Shown here one piece after another: positions 18,001-29,500 of a stretch of DNA of 64,000 bases (position 1 is its first letter; every line of letters starts with the position of its first letter). This DNA comes from JBAXPV01 sp037132075 (GTDB lineage Bacteria; Bacteroidota; Bacteroidia; Bacteroidales; CAIXZF01): NCBI GenBank assembly GCA_037132075.1, contig JBAXPV010000001.1:1-64000 (forward strand), given 5' to 3'. The position numbers and the translations under genes are program-made. Under the pieces are notes generated by a model. The model was given only the letters and a program-made list of their open reading frames with translations, was not told where the DNA came from and did not search any database.

Positions 18001-20466
18001 TGGGCAGGAACAGCGGGTACCCTGGCATCAGGAACCTTATTGACTTTGAAATTCACCACGACAACGCTTTTGAGTTTAAGCCCGGTCCCGTTTATTCCCC
18101 AGGCCTCACCAGTTACCTATGTCCCCTCAAATGCTCTTGTACCAAAATACACGAATGGCAGCGTCAGTACTAGTTCGCTTCCTTCACCACATAATGTCGT
18201 CACACCCAGTCCTGCCAACGGACATTTTTGCACAGGAGGATCAGGCGTGCAGATCGGTCTTGACAACACAAACCTGGGGATTAACTATGGCCTTTACCTC
18301 AACGGAGTGGTAATTCCTGCGGAAAGCAGCGTTCCGGGAACAGGGATGCCCATGTTTTTTGAAGGATTATATAATACGAATAATGGTATTTATACAATCA
18401 TTGCAACAGACGCCATCAGCGGTTGTACCAGGAGCATGGACGGGCAGGTTATGGTTGTGGCAGATGTTGCGCCAACTGCACTTACAGTTACCGGAGGCGG
18501 TTCTTACTGTATTGGAGGAACAGGTGTAAGCGTGGGTGTCGGCGGAGCTACAGACGTTAATGTTCGATATATCTTATACCGAAATGGTGTCCCGGCAGAT
18601 TCATTGATGGGCATTGGTTCTGCGTTGAATTTCGGCGTACAGACCATTACCGGAACCTATGCAGTAAAAGGCAAAAATGCTTTGGGCGGCACCTGCTTGG
18701 CAGACATGAGCAATACCGTTGCCGTAACGGTAAACACCCCGCCAAACATCACCAATACCCCCGGAAACCAGTCAGTTTGCCACAATACAAGCACAACAGC
18801 TGTCAATTTTGCCGCAGACATTGCCGGAACCACTTATTCCTGGACTTATACACCCGCTGTGCCGAGCATCGGGATTAGCAGTCCGGGCACTGGTAATATC
18901 GCAGGGTTTAACGCACTCAACGCCACAGGAACTGCTATAGTCGCCACTTTCACAGTTACCCCCACAGCCAATACCTGTCCCGGACCTGTAAAGACCTTTA
19001 CCATCACGGTGAATCCATTACCGACCGTATCGATCACGGCAATCAGCCCGAATACTGTTTGTAAAGATGCAGTTCCCTTTGCGTTGACTGTGACTCCAAC
19101 GGGCGGAACTTTCACCGGGAGCACGGGTATTAACAACCCCAGTGCCGGGATGTTTAACCCTGCCCTGGCTACTGCAGGACTTCAGACTGTCAATTACAAC
19201 TATACAAATCCGGTTAGCCTTTGCCAAAATTCAAATAGCAAAACGTTTACCGTTATTGTCCAGCCAAAGATTACCGGCACGGTGAGATATAAAAATTCGG
19301 TTCAGACGCTGATGGGGAATGTCCTCATCAACAGGGTTACTTATCCAGGGCTGGTTGCTGTTGACAATACCACTTCTTCTATTGTTGACGGGTCATATGG
19401 ATTCAAATGCAGTGCAAGCGGAAATTACAAACTTAACCCTTCAACAGTTCGGGTTTGGACAGGAGGTATAAATGCCAGTGATGCTTTGCAAGTCCAGCGG
19501 TATACTGTCGGTCAGATAAAACTGTCGCCCGTAACAAAAAAAGCTGCTGATGTTAACCTGAGTAATACCATTTCCACGGCTGATGCTTTGCTGATCGCCA
19601 GGCGCGTTGTCGGGCTAAGTACTTCTTTTCCAGCAGGTGATTGGGTTTTCGTAACGGATACTGTTGCACTTCAGGCAACAGATGCCATTCGTACGATCTA
19701 TGGCATCAAAATAGGAGATGTGGATAGTTCTTATATCCCGAACATCGCCCTCAAAACGGAACCCGGACTAAGACTTGAAACTTCAGGTGAGCTGAAAGTT
19801 GAGGAATTAAAGACATTTGAGATCCCGCTCTACCCTGAAATGCCACTTAGACTGGGTGCCATGACGATCGTTTTGGATTATCCCTCAGAATACCTGGAAG
19901 TGATGGACATCAAATCGACCCTGGAGAACTTTATCTATAACATTGACCGCGGAGAGATCCGGATTGCGTGGTTCAGCGCAAATCCAGTAAATTTCGACAG
20001 GGATCATCCTTTGTTTTTGATACAGGGAAGGATCAAGGGCGGGGCTTCTGCCACCGCAGACCTGCAACTTGAAGCAAATATCGAATGTGAGATCAACGCT
20101 GCCGATGGTCGTATTTTGTCGCCACCCACACTTCATTATCCAAGGATAGAATTAAAAACAGCCTCACCATCGTTTATGGTCCCTGATGAGCATAACTTTT
20201 ACCTGGGGAATAACTTCCCGAATCCTTTTTCAAAGATTACAGAAATCCCCTATTACCTGCCTGAGACATCCAGGGTAAAAATCACCCTCATGAATCTTGT
20301 TGGCGAGGAGATTGCTGTAATTTATGACGGGAATCAGTCGCAAGGCATATACAACCTTAGTTTTGACGGAAGTAAACTATCCGCCGGGATGTATGTATAC
20401 CGCATGACAGCATCAGGTAATAACGGATCATTTGACCAATCAAGGATGCTGATCATCAACAGATAG
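15061..20466 (+). CDS. CD5: T9SS-exported protein with four cohesin-like domains and a dockerin-like module
   Basis: 1801 residues; ATG preceded by a purine-rich AGGGAG eight nt upstream. Signal peptide to ~34 (FLLLVFIAFSGQAQ). Parts: an N-terminal DNRLRE/CBM96-like domain ~36-217 (LYGWFMFDVSAIP, ending YVPYLRVRY), CARDB-like ~218-325, then three pairs of Ig-like (each with YQWQVSTDG or QWQYSVS) and cohesin-like domains; the cohesins lie at ~423-558, ~660-806 and ~908-1038. Two Ig-like domains, a PKD-like and another repeat fill ~1040-1400. The dockerin-like module is ~1403-1562 (WTGGINASDALQVQRY, DVNLSNTISTADALLI, GDVDSSYIP), followed by a fourth cohesin-like domain ~1567-1700 and a T9SS type A sorting domain from ~1715 (GNNFPNPFSKITEIPYYLP). 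Its four cohesins make it the best candidate scaffold of the cluster; ligands are unknown. Confidence 0.82.
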   Translation: MKRVKLPFKRLIDNAVTPLITFLLLVFIAFSGQAQQVSLCYPMGADYWTGTCTSSTKDQASLVKWTSTSVNPLLYGWFMFDVSAIPLTATIDSVKLVYFCNTAYGTMQTAITKLTLDPTNLSTSGSQIYAAIAAPSFTYVTGASTALIADQNLWKTYVLGSVSTNQANIDLKNSIAAGKFAVGVKSPTAGANISRWASGWAQTNYVPYLRVRYTAGTNNDAGIDSITSPRNLYCAGTYPIIVKLKNYGVLALTSAKINWAINSVSQTQYSWTGSLAPGSTTYVTLNPAYVFNGGNYVITASSTLPNNVADGSPNNDGKTFMMSILYKPVLTLNPVDKQANVGDTVVYTAVGTPIGVTYQWQVSTDGCVTFSNVVNNALYTNATAQNLKVKNVSLAMNGYMYRCLISTVCPPAAVTDTAELSIGPPIRVSFTPSFACPATTISVPLMVSNMSNISSIRLNINYSSAVMNTPTLANLNAALTGASLAGSTPGHLVFNWTGTAASIASGKICDFQFNFISGNSNLVFDTITYASTVNTGGCKFVGGGGIHLPANFINGTASNNNPSFLTGTSDPPFVETTDYGGSALFWAVVSGSPTLQWQYSVSPYTVWTDVPIDLSIYPYGAHNDTLWVINALPAMDNYKYRLKATACGNTIYSNSAIFHVKLTVKMTLDTTYACHGDTVIMNCKVRNLINVASISASFYYKMSALQFIGFIPVTYPAGVPAVVPNNVNNVVAPGVPATGYGAILVGWFYLNGMTLANESPFIKVKFKFLSDSARLKWDSWNIGACEISDPDGNVLNSVFNDGFILDKAPKVILNPVAQTIAAGDTATYVASGSGYGGITYQWQVSTDGGTTWTNISASAIYTGVTTNILKVRGPTQTPYNNYKYRCKISGYCTPVYTNAVLLTVTPPPVKFIIPTIYTCLGDTVFVNLNTQDFTSISGFNLKLSYANASLTYISYKNKHAVINTGTLTVGNAVPGYVTISWAGTAGTLASGTLLTLKFTTTTLLSLSPVPFIPQASPVTYVPSNALVPKYTNGSVSTSSLPSPHNVVTPSPANGHFCTGGSGVQIGLDNTNLGINYGLYLNGVVIPAESSVPGTGMPMFFEGLYNTNNGIYTIIATDAISGCTRSMDGQVMVVADVAPTALTVTGGGSYCIGGTGVSVGVGGATDVNVRYILYRNGVPADSLMGIGSALNFGVQTITGTYAVKGKNALGGTCLADMSNTVAVTVNTPPNITNTPGNQSVCHNTSTTAVNFAADIAGTTYSWTYTPAVPSIGISSPGTGNIAGFNALNATGTAIVATFTVTPTANTCPGPVKTFTITVNPLPTVSITAISPNTVCKDAVPFALTVTPTGGTFTGSTGINNPSAGMFNPALATAGLQTVNYNYTNPVSLCQNSNSKTFTVIVQPKITGTVRYKNSVQTLMGNVLINRVTYPGLVAVDNTTSSIVDGSYGFKCSASGNYKLNPSTVRVWTGGINASDALQVQRYTVGQIKLSPVTKKAADVNLSNTISTADALLIARRVVGLSTSFPAGDWVFVTDTVALQATDAIRTIYGIKIGDVDSSYIPNIALKTEPGLRLETSGELKVEELKTFEIPLYPEMPLRLGAMTIVLDYPSEYLEVMDIKSTLENFIYNIDRGEIRIAWFSANPVNFDRDHPLFLIQGRIKGGASATADLQLEANIECEINAADGRILSPPTLHYPRIELKTASPSFMVPDEHNFYLGNNFPNPFSKITEIPYYLPETSRVKITLMNLVGEEIAVIYDGNQSQGIYNLSFDGSKLSAGMYVYRMTASGNNGSFDQSRMLIINR

Positions 20467-20518
20467 CTTAGGGGGGGAATCTGGTCTATCTATTTTTTAA
20501 ACTGAAATTATTATTAGA

Positions 20519-23500
20519 ATGAGGAAGCTCTATATTATTCTGTTTTTTTTAATCGCAGCGGCTGGTGCCAAGGGACAAACAATTTGGGTCCAAAATACAA
20601 ATGTGTGTTGTGGAGACACTTTTTACCTGAATATCCCAGGAACTTTATTGGGAACATTTGGCTCTGCATCAATTCATATTTTATATGACAGCACACGTTT
20701 TAGTTTTAAAAGCGGGGCTATGCTACCCTTGGCAAATCCTTATTATTCTGACTTACAGGTCAATCCATTAATCGGCACGGCGAGTCAGGCTGTTATAAAC
20801 ACCTATCCTGCAACGGGTGGGAACAAAAAACTCAGTCTGGGTTGGTTTAATGTATCTCAAAACTACAATGTCGTTAATGAATGGTTGTTTAAAGTCCGAT
20901 TTATATGCATCTGTAATCCATATAGTGCTACACCTGCCGTTTTTAGCTTTACTACAGGATATTATGGCGACAATTCGGAAATAACGGATATCAATGGGAA
21001 CGTAATCACAACGACCTATACAGCAGGATCTGTCACACAATTGCCTTTGCCAGCGGCTGCAGGCATCATCACGGGCCCGGCAACTGTTTGTCAGAATACG
21101 TATCAAACCTATTCGGTTCCGGCAATTGCCAATGTGAGTCCACCGGACTATCATTGGGCAGTGCCAACGGGAGCGACAATTATTTCCGGACAAGGGACGA
21201 CCTCGATACAAGTTCATTTTACCTCTACTACGACAACACCACCCATTTCGGTTTATGGCTCTAATTCCTGTGACAATGGCGCTTCCTCAACAAAAGCCGT
21301 TGTGATAAACCAGGCACCGATCCCGAACTATCCGGGTCAGTCAGTAGTTTCCGGAAACCAGGCAACGCTCAATGGGACAGTCACGCCAGCTGGCACCTAT
21401 ACTTATGTTTGGGCTCCGGCAGCAAAACTCTCAACGCCATCTACAGGGGCGACTCCAACCACAACCTTCCTCACTACGCCTCAAACCTATACTTGCACGG
21501 TAACCAACAGCGTGACAGGTTGTGATTCAGTTTTTGCAGTTATTGTTAACGTTACAGGAATTCCGCTGGCGATCACAGCGACTTCTGCAAGTCCAACCGC
21601 TACTTGCCTGGGAGGTACCATCAACCTTAGTGTCACCGCACAAGGAGGCACTGGCAGCTATACCTATGCCTGGTCGAGTAATCCTGTTGCCAATGCAGGC
21701 ATGAGTAATACCACCACAGTCACCCCGACCAGCACACCAACTGTTGCCGGATCCTATATTTATACGGTTACTGTTACCGATGCGGTTAGTCTTTTGACCG
21801 TGACTCAAACATTAGCGGCAGTTACTATTTATCCAAATCCCAGTGGGTCAATTAGTTCTCAAACCAATGTGAGTTGTTTTGGAAATAGTACAGGCACCGT
21901 AACTATCGCAGGCAGCAGTGGAACAGCTCCATTCCAATATAGCATTGACGGAGGAACGACTTACCAGGCCAGCGGCACTTTTAACAACCTGGCTGTAGGT
22001 CCTTATTCTGTCACGATAAAAGACATCCACAATTGTACGGTAACAGTGCCTGTGACTATAACCCAACCAGCTGCGGCCTTGTCATCTTCAATTACGGCAG
22101 GACCTGTTAACGTCCTATGCTTTGGATTGGCTACAGGCTCTGTAACTGTTGCAGGGGCAGGCGGAACAACAGCCTATCAATACAGTATTAATGGTGGAAC
22201 TACCTACCAGGCATCTGGGACATTTAGTGGATTATCAGCAGGAAGCTATACCGTTATCGTTAAAGATGCGAAGGCGTGTACGGTAAACCAGGCTGTAATT
22301 ATTACACAACCATTGGCTGCACTTGCAGCGTCTATATCTGCCCAGACTAATGTAAATTGCTTTGGAAACAATACGGGCTCTGCTACTGTAACAGCCACTG
22401 ATGGTACAGGCCCATATACTTACTCCTGGAATACGGCACCTGTTCAAACTACAGCAACAGCAAGCAACCTCATTGCCGGGATTTATTCAGTGACTGTTAC
22501 GGATAACAATCTCTGTGCGACAACGGCTCCAGTGACTATTACTCAGCCTGCTGCAACGCTTGTGGCTTCTATAGCAGAGAGCGATGGCTCAGGTACTGCC
22601 AATGACGGAATTATTTGTCCGGGAGGCAATTCAACTTTAACCGCAAATTATACCGGCGGTACCGGACCCGTAACCTATGTGTGGGATAATGGCCTGAGTG
22701 CGATCGGGACCCAAACGGTGAGCCCGGCTACCACAACAGTATATCATGTCACGATTACAGATTCCAAAGGATGTACCAGCACGGCTTCATCAACCGTGAC
22801 TGCAAATCCGGCGCTCATAGTTAACATTACAGAAACTGATGTTTCCGGTACCATCAACGACAATATGCTATGCCAGGGTGGCACTGCCAATTTATTGGCA
22901 AGTGCAACAGGCGGGACTGTCGCCTATACCTATAACTGGAACAATGGCCTGGGCACAGGGGCTTCAAAATCAGTAAGTCCGATTTCCACAACCAATTACT
23001 CAGTGACCGTCACCGACCAGGTAGGTTGTATTGCAAGTACTTCGACAAATGTTGCAGTAAACCCTGCACTCACGCTCACCCTCACAGAATCTGATAATTC
23101 AGGTTTAGTTGATGACGGAATTGTATGCTCAGGTGGCAGTGCCAACCTTGCTGCCAGTGGCAGCGGAGGAACGACGGCTTATGTTTTTAGCTGGAATAAC
23201 GGATTGCTCAACGGAGCAAACCAAACAGTAAGCCCTGCCATAACAACTACTTATAATGTTACCATTACTGATGCCAACGGGTGTACACAAACTGCTTCTA
23301 AAACCATAACCGTAAACCCTGCATTAAGCGTCACAATAGGAGAAGTTGATGCATCAGGAACCCCGAATGACAGCAAAATATGTTTCGGAGGCAGCGCTGA
23401 CCTTACCGCTACAAAGACCGGCGGAACCAATCCTGTTACCTATCTCTGGGACAATAGCCTTGGAAGCGGCGCAACTCATACCGTAAATCCAGCGGTGACT

Positions 23501-26500
23501 ACGACCTATAATGTCACTGTAACAGATCAAAACGGATGTACGGCAACAGCGTCTAAGACAATCACCGTAAATCCTATCCTCACGGCTGCCATCGCTGAAA
23601 CCGACAATTCCGGCACGGCCAATGACAATATTGTTTGTAGCGGAGGCACGGCCAACCTTAGCGCCAGTGGATCCGGCGGAACAAATACCTATACTTATCT
23701 ATGGAGCGGTGGCCTGGGAACGAATCCTGCAATCACTGTCAACCCTGCATTGACTACCATATATACTGTTACAGTGACTGATGGTTTTGGCTGTTCAGCT
23801 ATTGCAACACTTACCATCACCGTCAACACGCTGCTGACTTCTACTGTGACTGAAACAGATGCTTCAGGGATAGTAAATGATAAGACCATCTGTCCCGGTG
23901 ATAATGCCAGCATCACTGTTGTTCCAACCGGTGGCACACTTGCTTATGCCTATACCTGGAGTCCGAACATTGGTAGTTCTGCAGGACCTAATGTGGTTAA
24001 TCCTGCCAGTACGACTACTTACGTTGTAACCACCACAGATTCAAAGGGTTGCCAAAGCACATCCTCAGTAACCATCACCGTAGGAGCGACACCTGTTGCC
24101 AATTGTCCTGCGCCCTCAACGGTCAATTATGGAACTCCAACCACCCTTACAGGAAGTGCCAGCGGTGGCACAGGACCTTATGCTTATTCATGGACTCCCC
24201 TCGCGAGTATTTCCAGTGGAGCCACAACGACTACAGCAAGTACAATACCGTTAAACAGCCCAACGACATTCTGTCTTGTTGTTACGGATAACTTCACCGG
24301 TTGTAAGAGTAGCTCCTGTTGTGTCCTGATCAGTATCCAAGGCGGTCCTCCTGCTGTTGGACCGACTGCTGTAGCCTCAACCATCTGTTTTGGCGATCAG
24401 ACCCAGCTTTTCACCAATCCATCCGGGGGAAACCCACCGGGCTATACGTATACCTGGTCTTCAGTTCCCGGTAGTTTTAGCTCAACCCTTGCAAATCCAT
24501 TTGTTAGTCCGACAGTGACTACCACGTATACTGTTGTATTGCACGATGCCACAGCCAATCCACCAGCAACGGGAACTGTTACTGTTATTGTAAATCCCCT
24601 CGCTATTGCCAATGCCAATATTGACCAGGCAATCTGCCAGGGAACCTCGGTATCGTTAAATGGTAACGCCAGTGGCGGTGCCACCACGGGAACCTGGACT
24701 GACGGCGGTATCGGCGGAACTTTCAGCCCCAACGCCACAACTTTAAATGCCAGCTATGCCCCACCTCCAGCCTATAATGGCCCGATAACACTTACGCTTA
24801 CTACCAATGACCCCGCAGGCCCCTGCAGTTTTACCAGTGATGCCATGCTGTTGACTGTTTATCCTGCAATCAGCGGCTCTATCGTTGTCACTGACAATTC
24901 AGGCACATCTAATGATTATATCGTCTGCCCTGGAGGGAGTGCCACACTTACCGCTTCAGGCGCCAGTGGTCTTGCACCATACTCCTATAACTGGAGCGGA
25001 AGCATGGGAACAACAGCAAGTGTGACTGTCACCCCGGCAACGACATCAGCCTATACAGTAACAGTTACCGATTCACACAACTGCAGTACGACTTCCTCTG
25101 CTACGGTAACGGTGAATCAGCCATTGTCAGCTACAAATGCAGAGACTGATATTTCAGGTATTGCGGATGATAAAATTTTGTGCCCTGGCGGCACTGCTAA
25201 TATGACAGCCACCGGCGTCGGTGGTGTTGCACCCTATTCCTATTTATGGAATAATGGCCTGGGGACAGGTCCAAGCAAATCTCCAAGTCCGGCTATTACA
25301 ACAATTTATTCAGTAACAGCTACTGATGCGAATGGTTGCACAGGTGTTACTTCCGTAACGATTACGGTGAATCCTGTGCTTGTACCTTCGATTACAGAAA
25401 CAGATGCCTCAGGCTTACCCAATGACAATATTATCTGTCCGGGAGGCTCAGCAACACTTACTGCAAGCAGTAGTGGCGGTGCAGCACCATATTCATTTAC
25501 CTGGAGTTCAGGGATTGGAACGGGAGCTGTCAAAACCGTAAACCCAGCAGTAACAACAACATATACAGTGACAGTTACCGATGCCAGTGGTTGTACAGGA
25601 ACTGCCAATTTTATCATTAACGTGAATTCGGTTATCAACCCATCTATTGCTGAGACTGACATTTCGGGAACTGCGAACGACAATATTATTTGCCCTGGTG
25701 GCAGTGCAACGATAACGGCAAGTGCCACCGGAGGCCTCGGACCATACGTTTATACATGGAGTAATGGTATTGGAACAGGATCTTCAAAGACTGTTAACCC
25801 GGCCATCACAACTACATACACTGTATCAGCTACGGATGCGAATGGATGTAGTAATACAGCCAATGTCACGGTTACTGTTAATCCTGCAATTACAGCTTCT
25901 ATTGCAGAAACTGACATTTCCGGAGCTGCCGATGACAAAATTATATGCCCGGGCGGAACAGCAAACCTAACAGTTTCAGGCGCCGGAGGCATTGCACCTT
26001 ATAATTATTTGTGGAGCAACGCTTTAGGAACAGGCCCAACCAAGAGCCCAAGTCCGGTTAGCACCACTACATATTCCGTGACTGTAACAGATGCCAATGG
26101 ATGTACCGGTTTGACAACAGTTATGATTACTGTAAATCCAGTTTTAGTTCCTTCTATTGCTGAAACTGACAATTCAGGTATTGCCAATGATCATATTATT
26201 TGCCCGGGTGGTTCTGCTACCATCACGGCAAGTTCAACGGGAGGTACAGCACCTTATGTCTTCAGCTGGAGCAATGGTCTTGGCCTGGGTGCTACAAAAA
26301 CGGTGAATCCGCTAAGTACGCTAACTTATACTGTGACAGTTACTGATGTGAATGGCTGTTCCGGCTCAACGACCGTTACGATTAACGTTAACCCAGCCAT
26401 CACTGTATCTATCACAGAATCTGACGTTTCCGGAAACCCTAATGATAATATTATTTGCACCGGGGGTACAGCTACTATCCTGGCCAATGCCACTGGCGGT

Positions 26501-29500
26501 CTGGCACCATTTGTATATACCTGGGATAACGGATTGGGAACAGGGGCGTCAAAGAGCCCCACACCTGCGATTACAACCACTTATACGGTAACAGCCACTG
26601 ATGCCAGTGGTTGCGTTAACACAGCCAGTGTCACGGTTAGCGTTAATCCTGCCGTAATCGTAAATATCACTGAATCTGACAACTCAGGAAATGCTAATGA
26701 CAATATTATTTGTCCTGGAGGAAGTGCAACCTTAACCGCTGCAGGCAGCGGAGGAACATCACCTTATGTATATGCCTGGAGTAGTGGTGGCACTGGTGCC
26801 ACAAAAACTGTTAATCCAGCAGTAACAACAATATACACAGTAACGGTGACAGATGTCAATGGTTGTACTTCGACCAAAAACATCACCATCACTGTGAATC
26901 CTGTCATCACACCTTCCATTGTTGAAACTGATGCTTCAGGGTTAACCAATGACAATATTATATGCCCAGGTGGTAGTGCAACGCTCACTGCCAGTGCAAC
27001 TGGGGGTGCCTCACCCTATGTTTACAGTTGGAGTGGCGGCATAGGAACAGGGGCTGTAAAAACAGTAAACCCTGCTTCTACGACTACCTATACCGTAACT
27101 GTTACTGATGCAAACGGATGTACAGCAACTACGACGAAGACCATTACAGTAAACCCGGCACTTACGGTTTCTATCACAGAAACTGACAATTCAGGAACGC
27201 CAAATGACAATATTATCTGCCAGGCAGGCACAGCTACGATGACCGCTGCTGGAAGTGGCGGAACAGCACCTTATGTTTATCTATGGAGCGGTGGAATAGG
27301 TACGGGCCCGTCGAAATCGGTTCTCCCCTTATCAACGACAACATATACAGTTACTGCGACTGATGCCAATGGCTGTACAAGTACTTTTAATATCACCATC
27401 AATGTAAATCCTGTTTTAACAGTGGGCATTGTTGAAACGGATGCTTCTGGCGTTATCAATGATAATATTATTTGTCCGGGCGGTAGCGCAACATTAACCG
27501 CAACCGGTGTTGGCGGAACTGCACCCTATATTTATGCATGGAGTGGTGGCGGAACTGGTTCAACAAAGACTGTCACCCCAGCAGTAACCACCACATATAC
27601 TGTCACTGTAACAGATGCAAATGGCTGTACTGGCCTGACGACGAAAGTTGTTACTGTTAACCCTGCTTTGTCAGTTACCATCACAGAAACTGATGCCAGT
27701 GGCACAACCAATGACAACACAATTTGCCCTGGAGGCAGCGCAACAATCCTTGCCGCAGGTATTGGTGGAACCGCACCTTATGTTTTCACCTGGAGCGGCC
27801 CCCTGGGAACAGGAGCTTCAAAGACAGTGAACCCGGCAACCACTACTACCTACCTGGTAACTGTAACCGATGTCAATGGCTGTGCAGGAACAAATTCGAT
27901 CACTATCAATGTGAACCCGGCAATAACGCCTTCTATTGCAGAAACCGACAATTCGGGCACTGCCAATGATAATATTGTTTGTACCGGAGGCAGTGCTACC
28001 CTTACTGCCAGTGCCCTTGGTGGAACCTCGCCGTATAGTTACAACTGGAGTAGCGGTGGAACCGGAGCTGTAAAAACCTATAGCCCGGCAGTCACCACAA
28101 CCTATACAGTGACTGTTACCGACGCGAAAGGCTGTGTTGCGACAACTTCACTGATCATCACGGTGAATCCAGCTATTACGACTACTATTACAGAAACGGA
28201 CATTTCAGGTATTGTCAATGATAAGGTAGTCTGTTTGGGAGACATTGCAAACATTACAGCTGTTCCAGCAGGTGGAACGACACCCTACACTTATGTCTGG
28301 AGTCCAAATATCGGCACCTCCGCCGGACCAAATATTGTTTCTCCACTCGTGACAACAAACTATCTTGTAACAGTTACAGACAACAAAGGCTGTAAAGCCA
28401 ATACTAGTGTAACCATTACCATAGGTGCAATCCCTGTGGCTAACTGTGGAAATACCGCTTCTGTTAACTATGGACTTCCTGCAACATTAGCAGGAAGTGC
28501 GAGTGGAGGTATCGGACCCTATTCCTACACCTGGACATCGAATCCTGCTGGCTTTACCTCGACATTACAGAACCCTGTGACACCAGGATTGCTTGTTCCT
28601 ACAACTTTTACTCTTGTTGTAAAAGACAATACGACAGGCTGCCAAAGTTTACCTTGTAATGTTCTGATTAATATTATCGGTGGTCCACTTGCAGTGACTC
28701 CATCTGCGAACCCATCCACGATTTGTATTGGTTCCTCAAGCACCATTAACGCAAATCCTTCTGGTGGAGATCCACCTACTTATGCTTTCAGCTGGACCTC
28801 TGTCCCTGCCGGATTTACTTCAACGAGCCAGACACCCACGGTGAATCCAACGGTGACTACTGTCTATACTGTTAATATCCAGGATAATTTTAATACAGCT
28901 GCTACCAATTCTGTGACTGTAACCGTAAATCCCGTGGCAACTGCCAATGCAGGACTCGACGCAACCATTTGCCAGGGAACTACCTATACTTTAAGTGGTG
29001 TCATTGGCGGCGGTGCTGTCAGTGGCAGCTGGTCCGACGGAGTCATCGGCGGTACTTTCACACCTTCGAACGCAACCTTAAATGCAATTTATACGCCCCC
29101 GGCAACGTATAACGGCAATGTCACGCTGACCCTCACATCTGAAGATCCTGCCGGACCTTGTCCCTCTGTTAATGATGTCATGATACTGACTGTTAATTCT
29201 ATTGCCATCACCAATGCAGGTCCTGACCAAATTACATGTCAGGGTACAACTGTTGTTCTGGCAGGGAGTATTTCGGGCAGCGCCACAAGCGCTACCTGGA
29301 ATGACGGCGGTGTAGGCGGTGTCTTCAACCCGAATGCCACTACCTTGACAGCCTCTTATACTGCTCCGGCAGCTTATTTTGGAAACATCACCCTGACGCT
29401 CACCACCAATGATCCTGATTTAACAGGTCCTTGTTCAGCCGTCAGTGACAATATGCTTATAACAGTAAACCAAGCCGCAACCTTGAATGCCGGTATTGAC

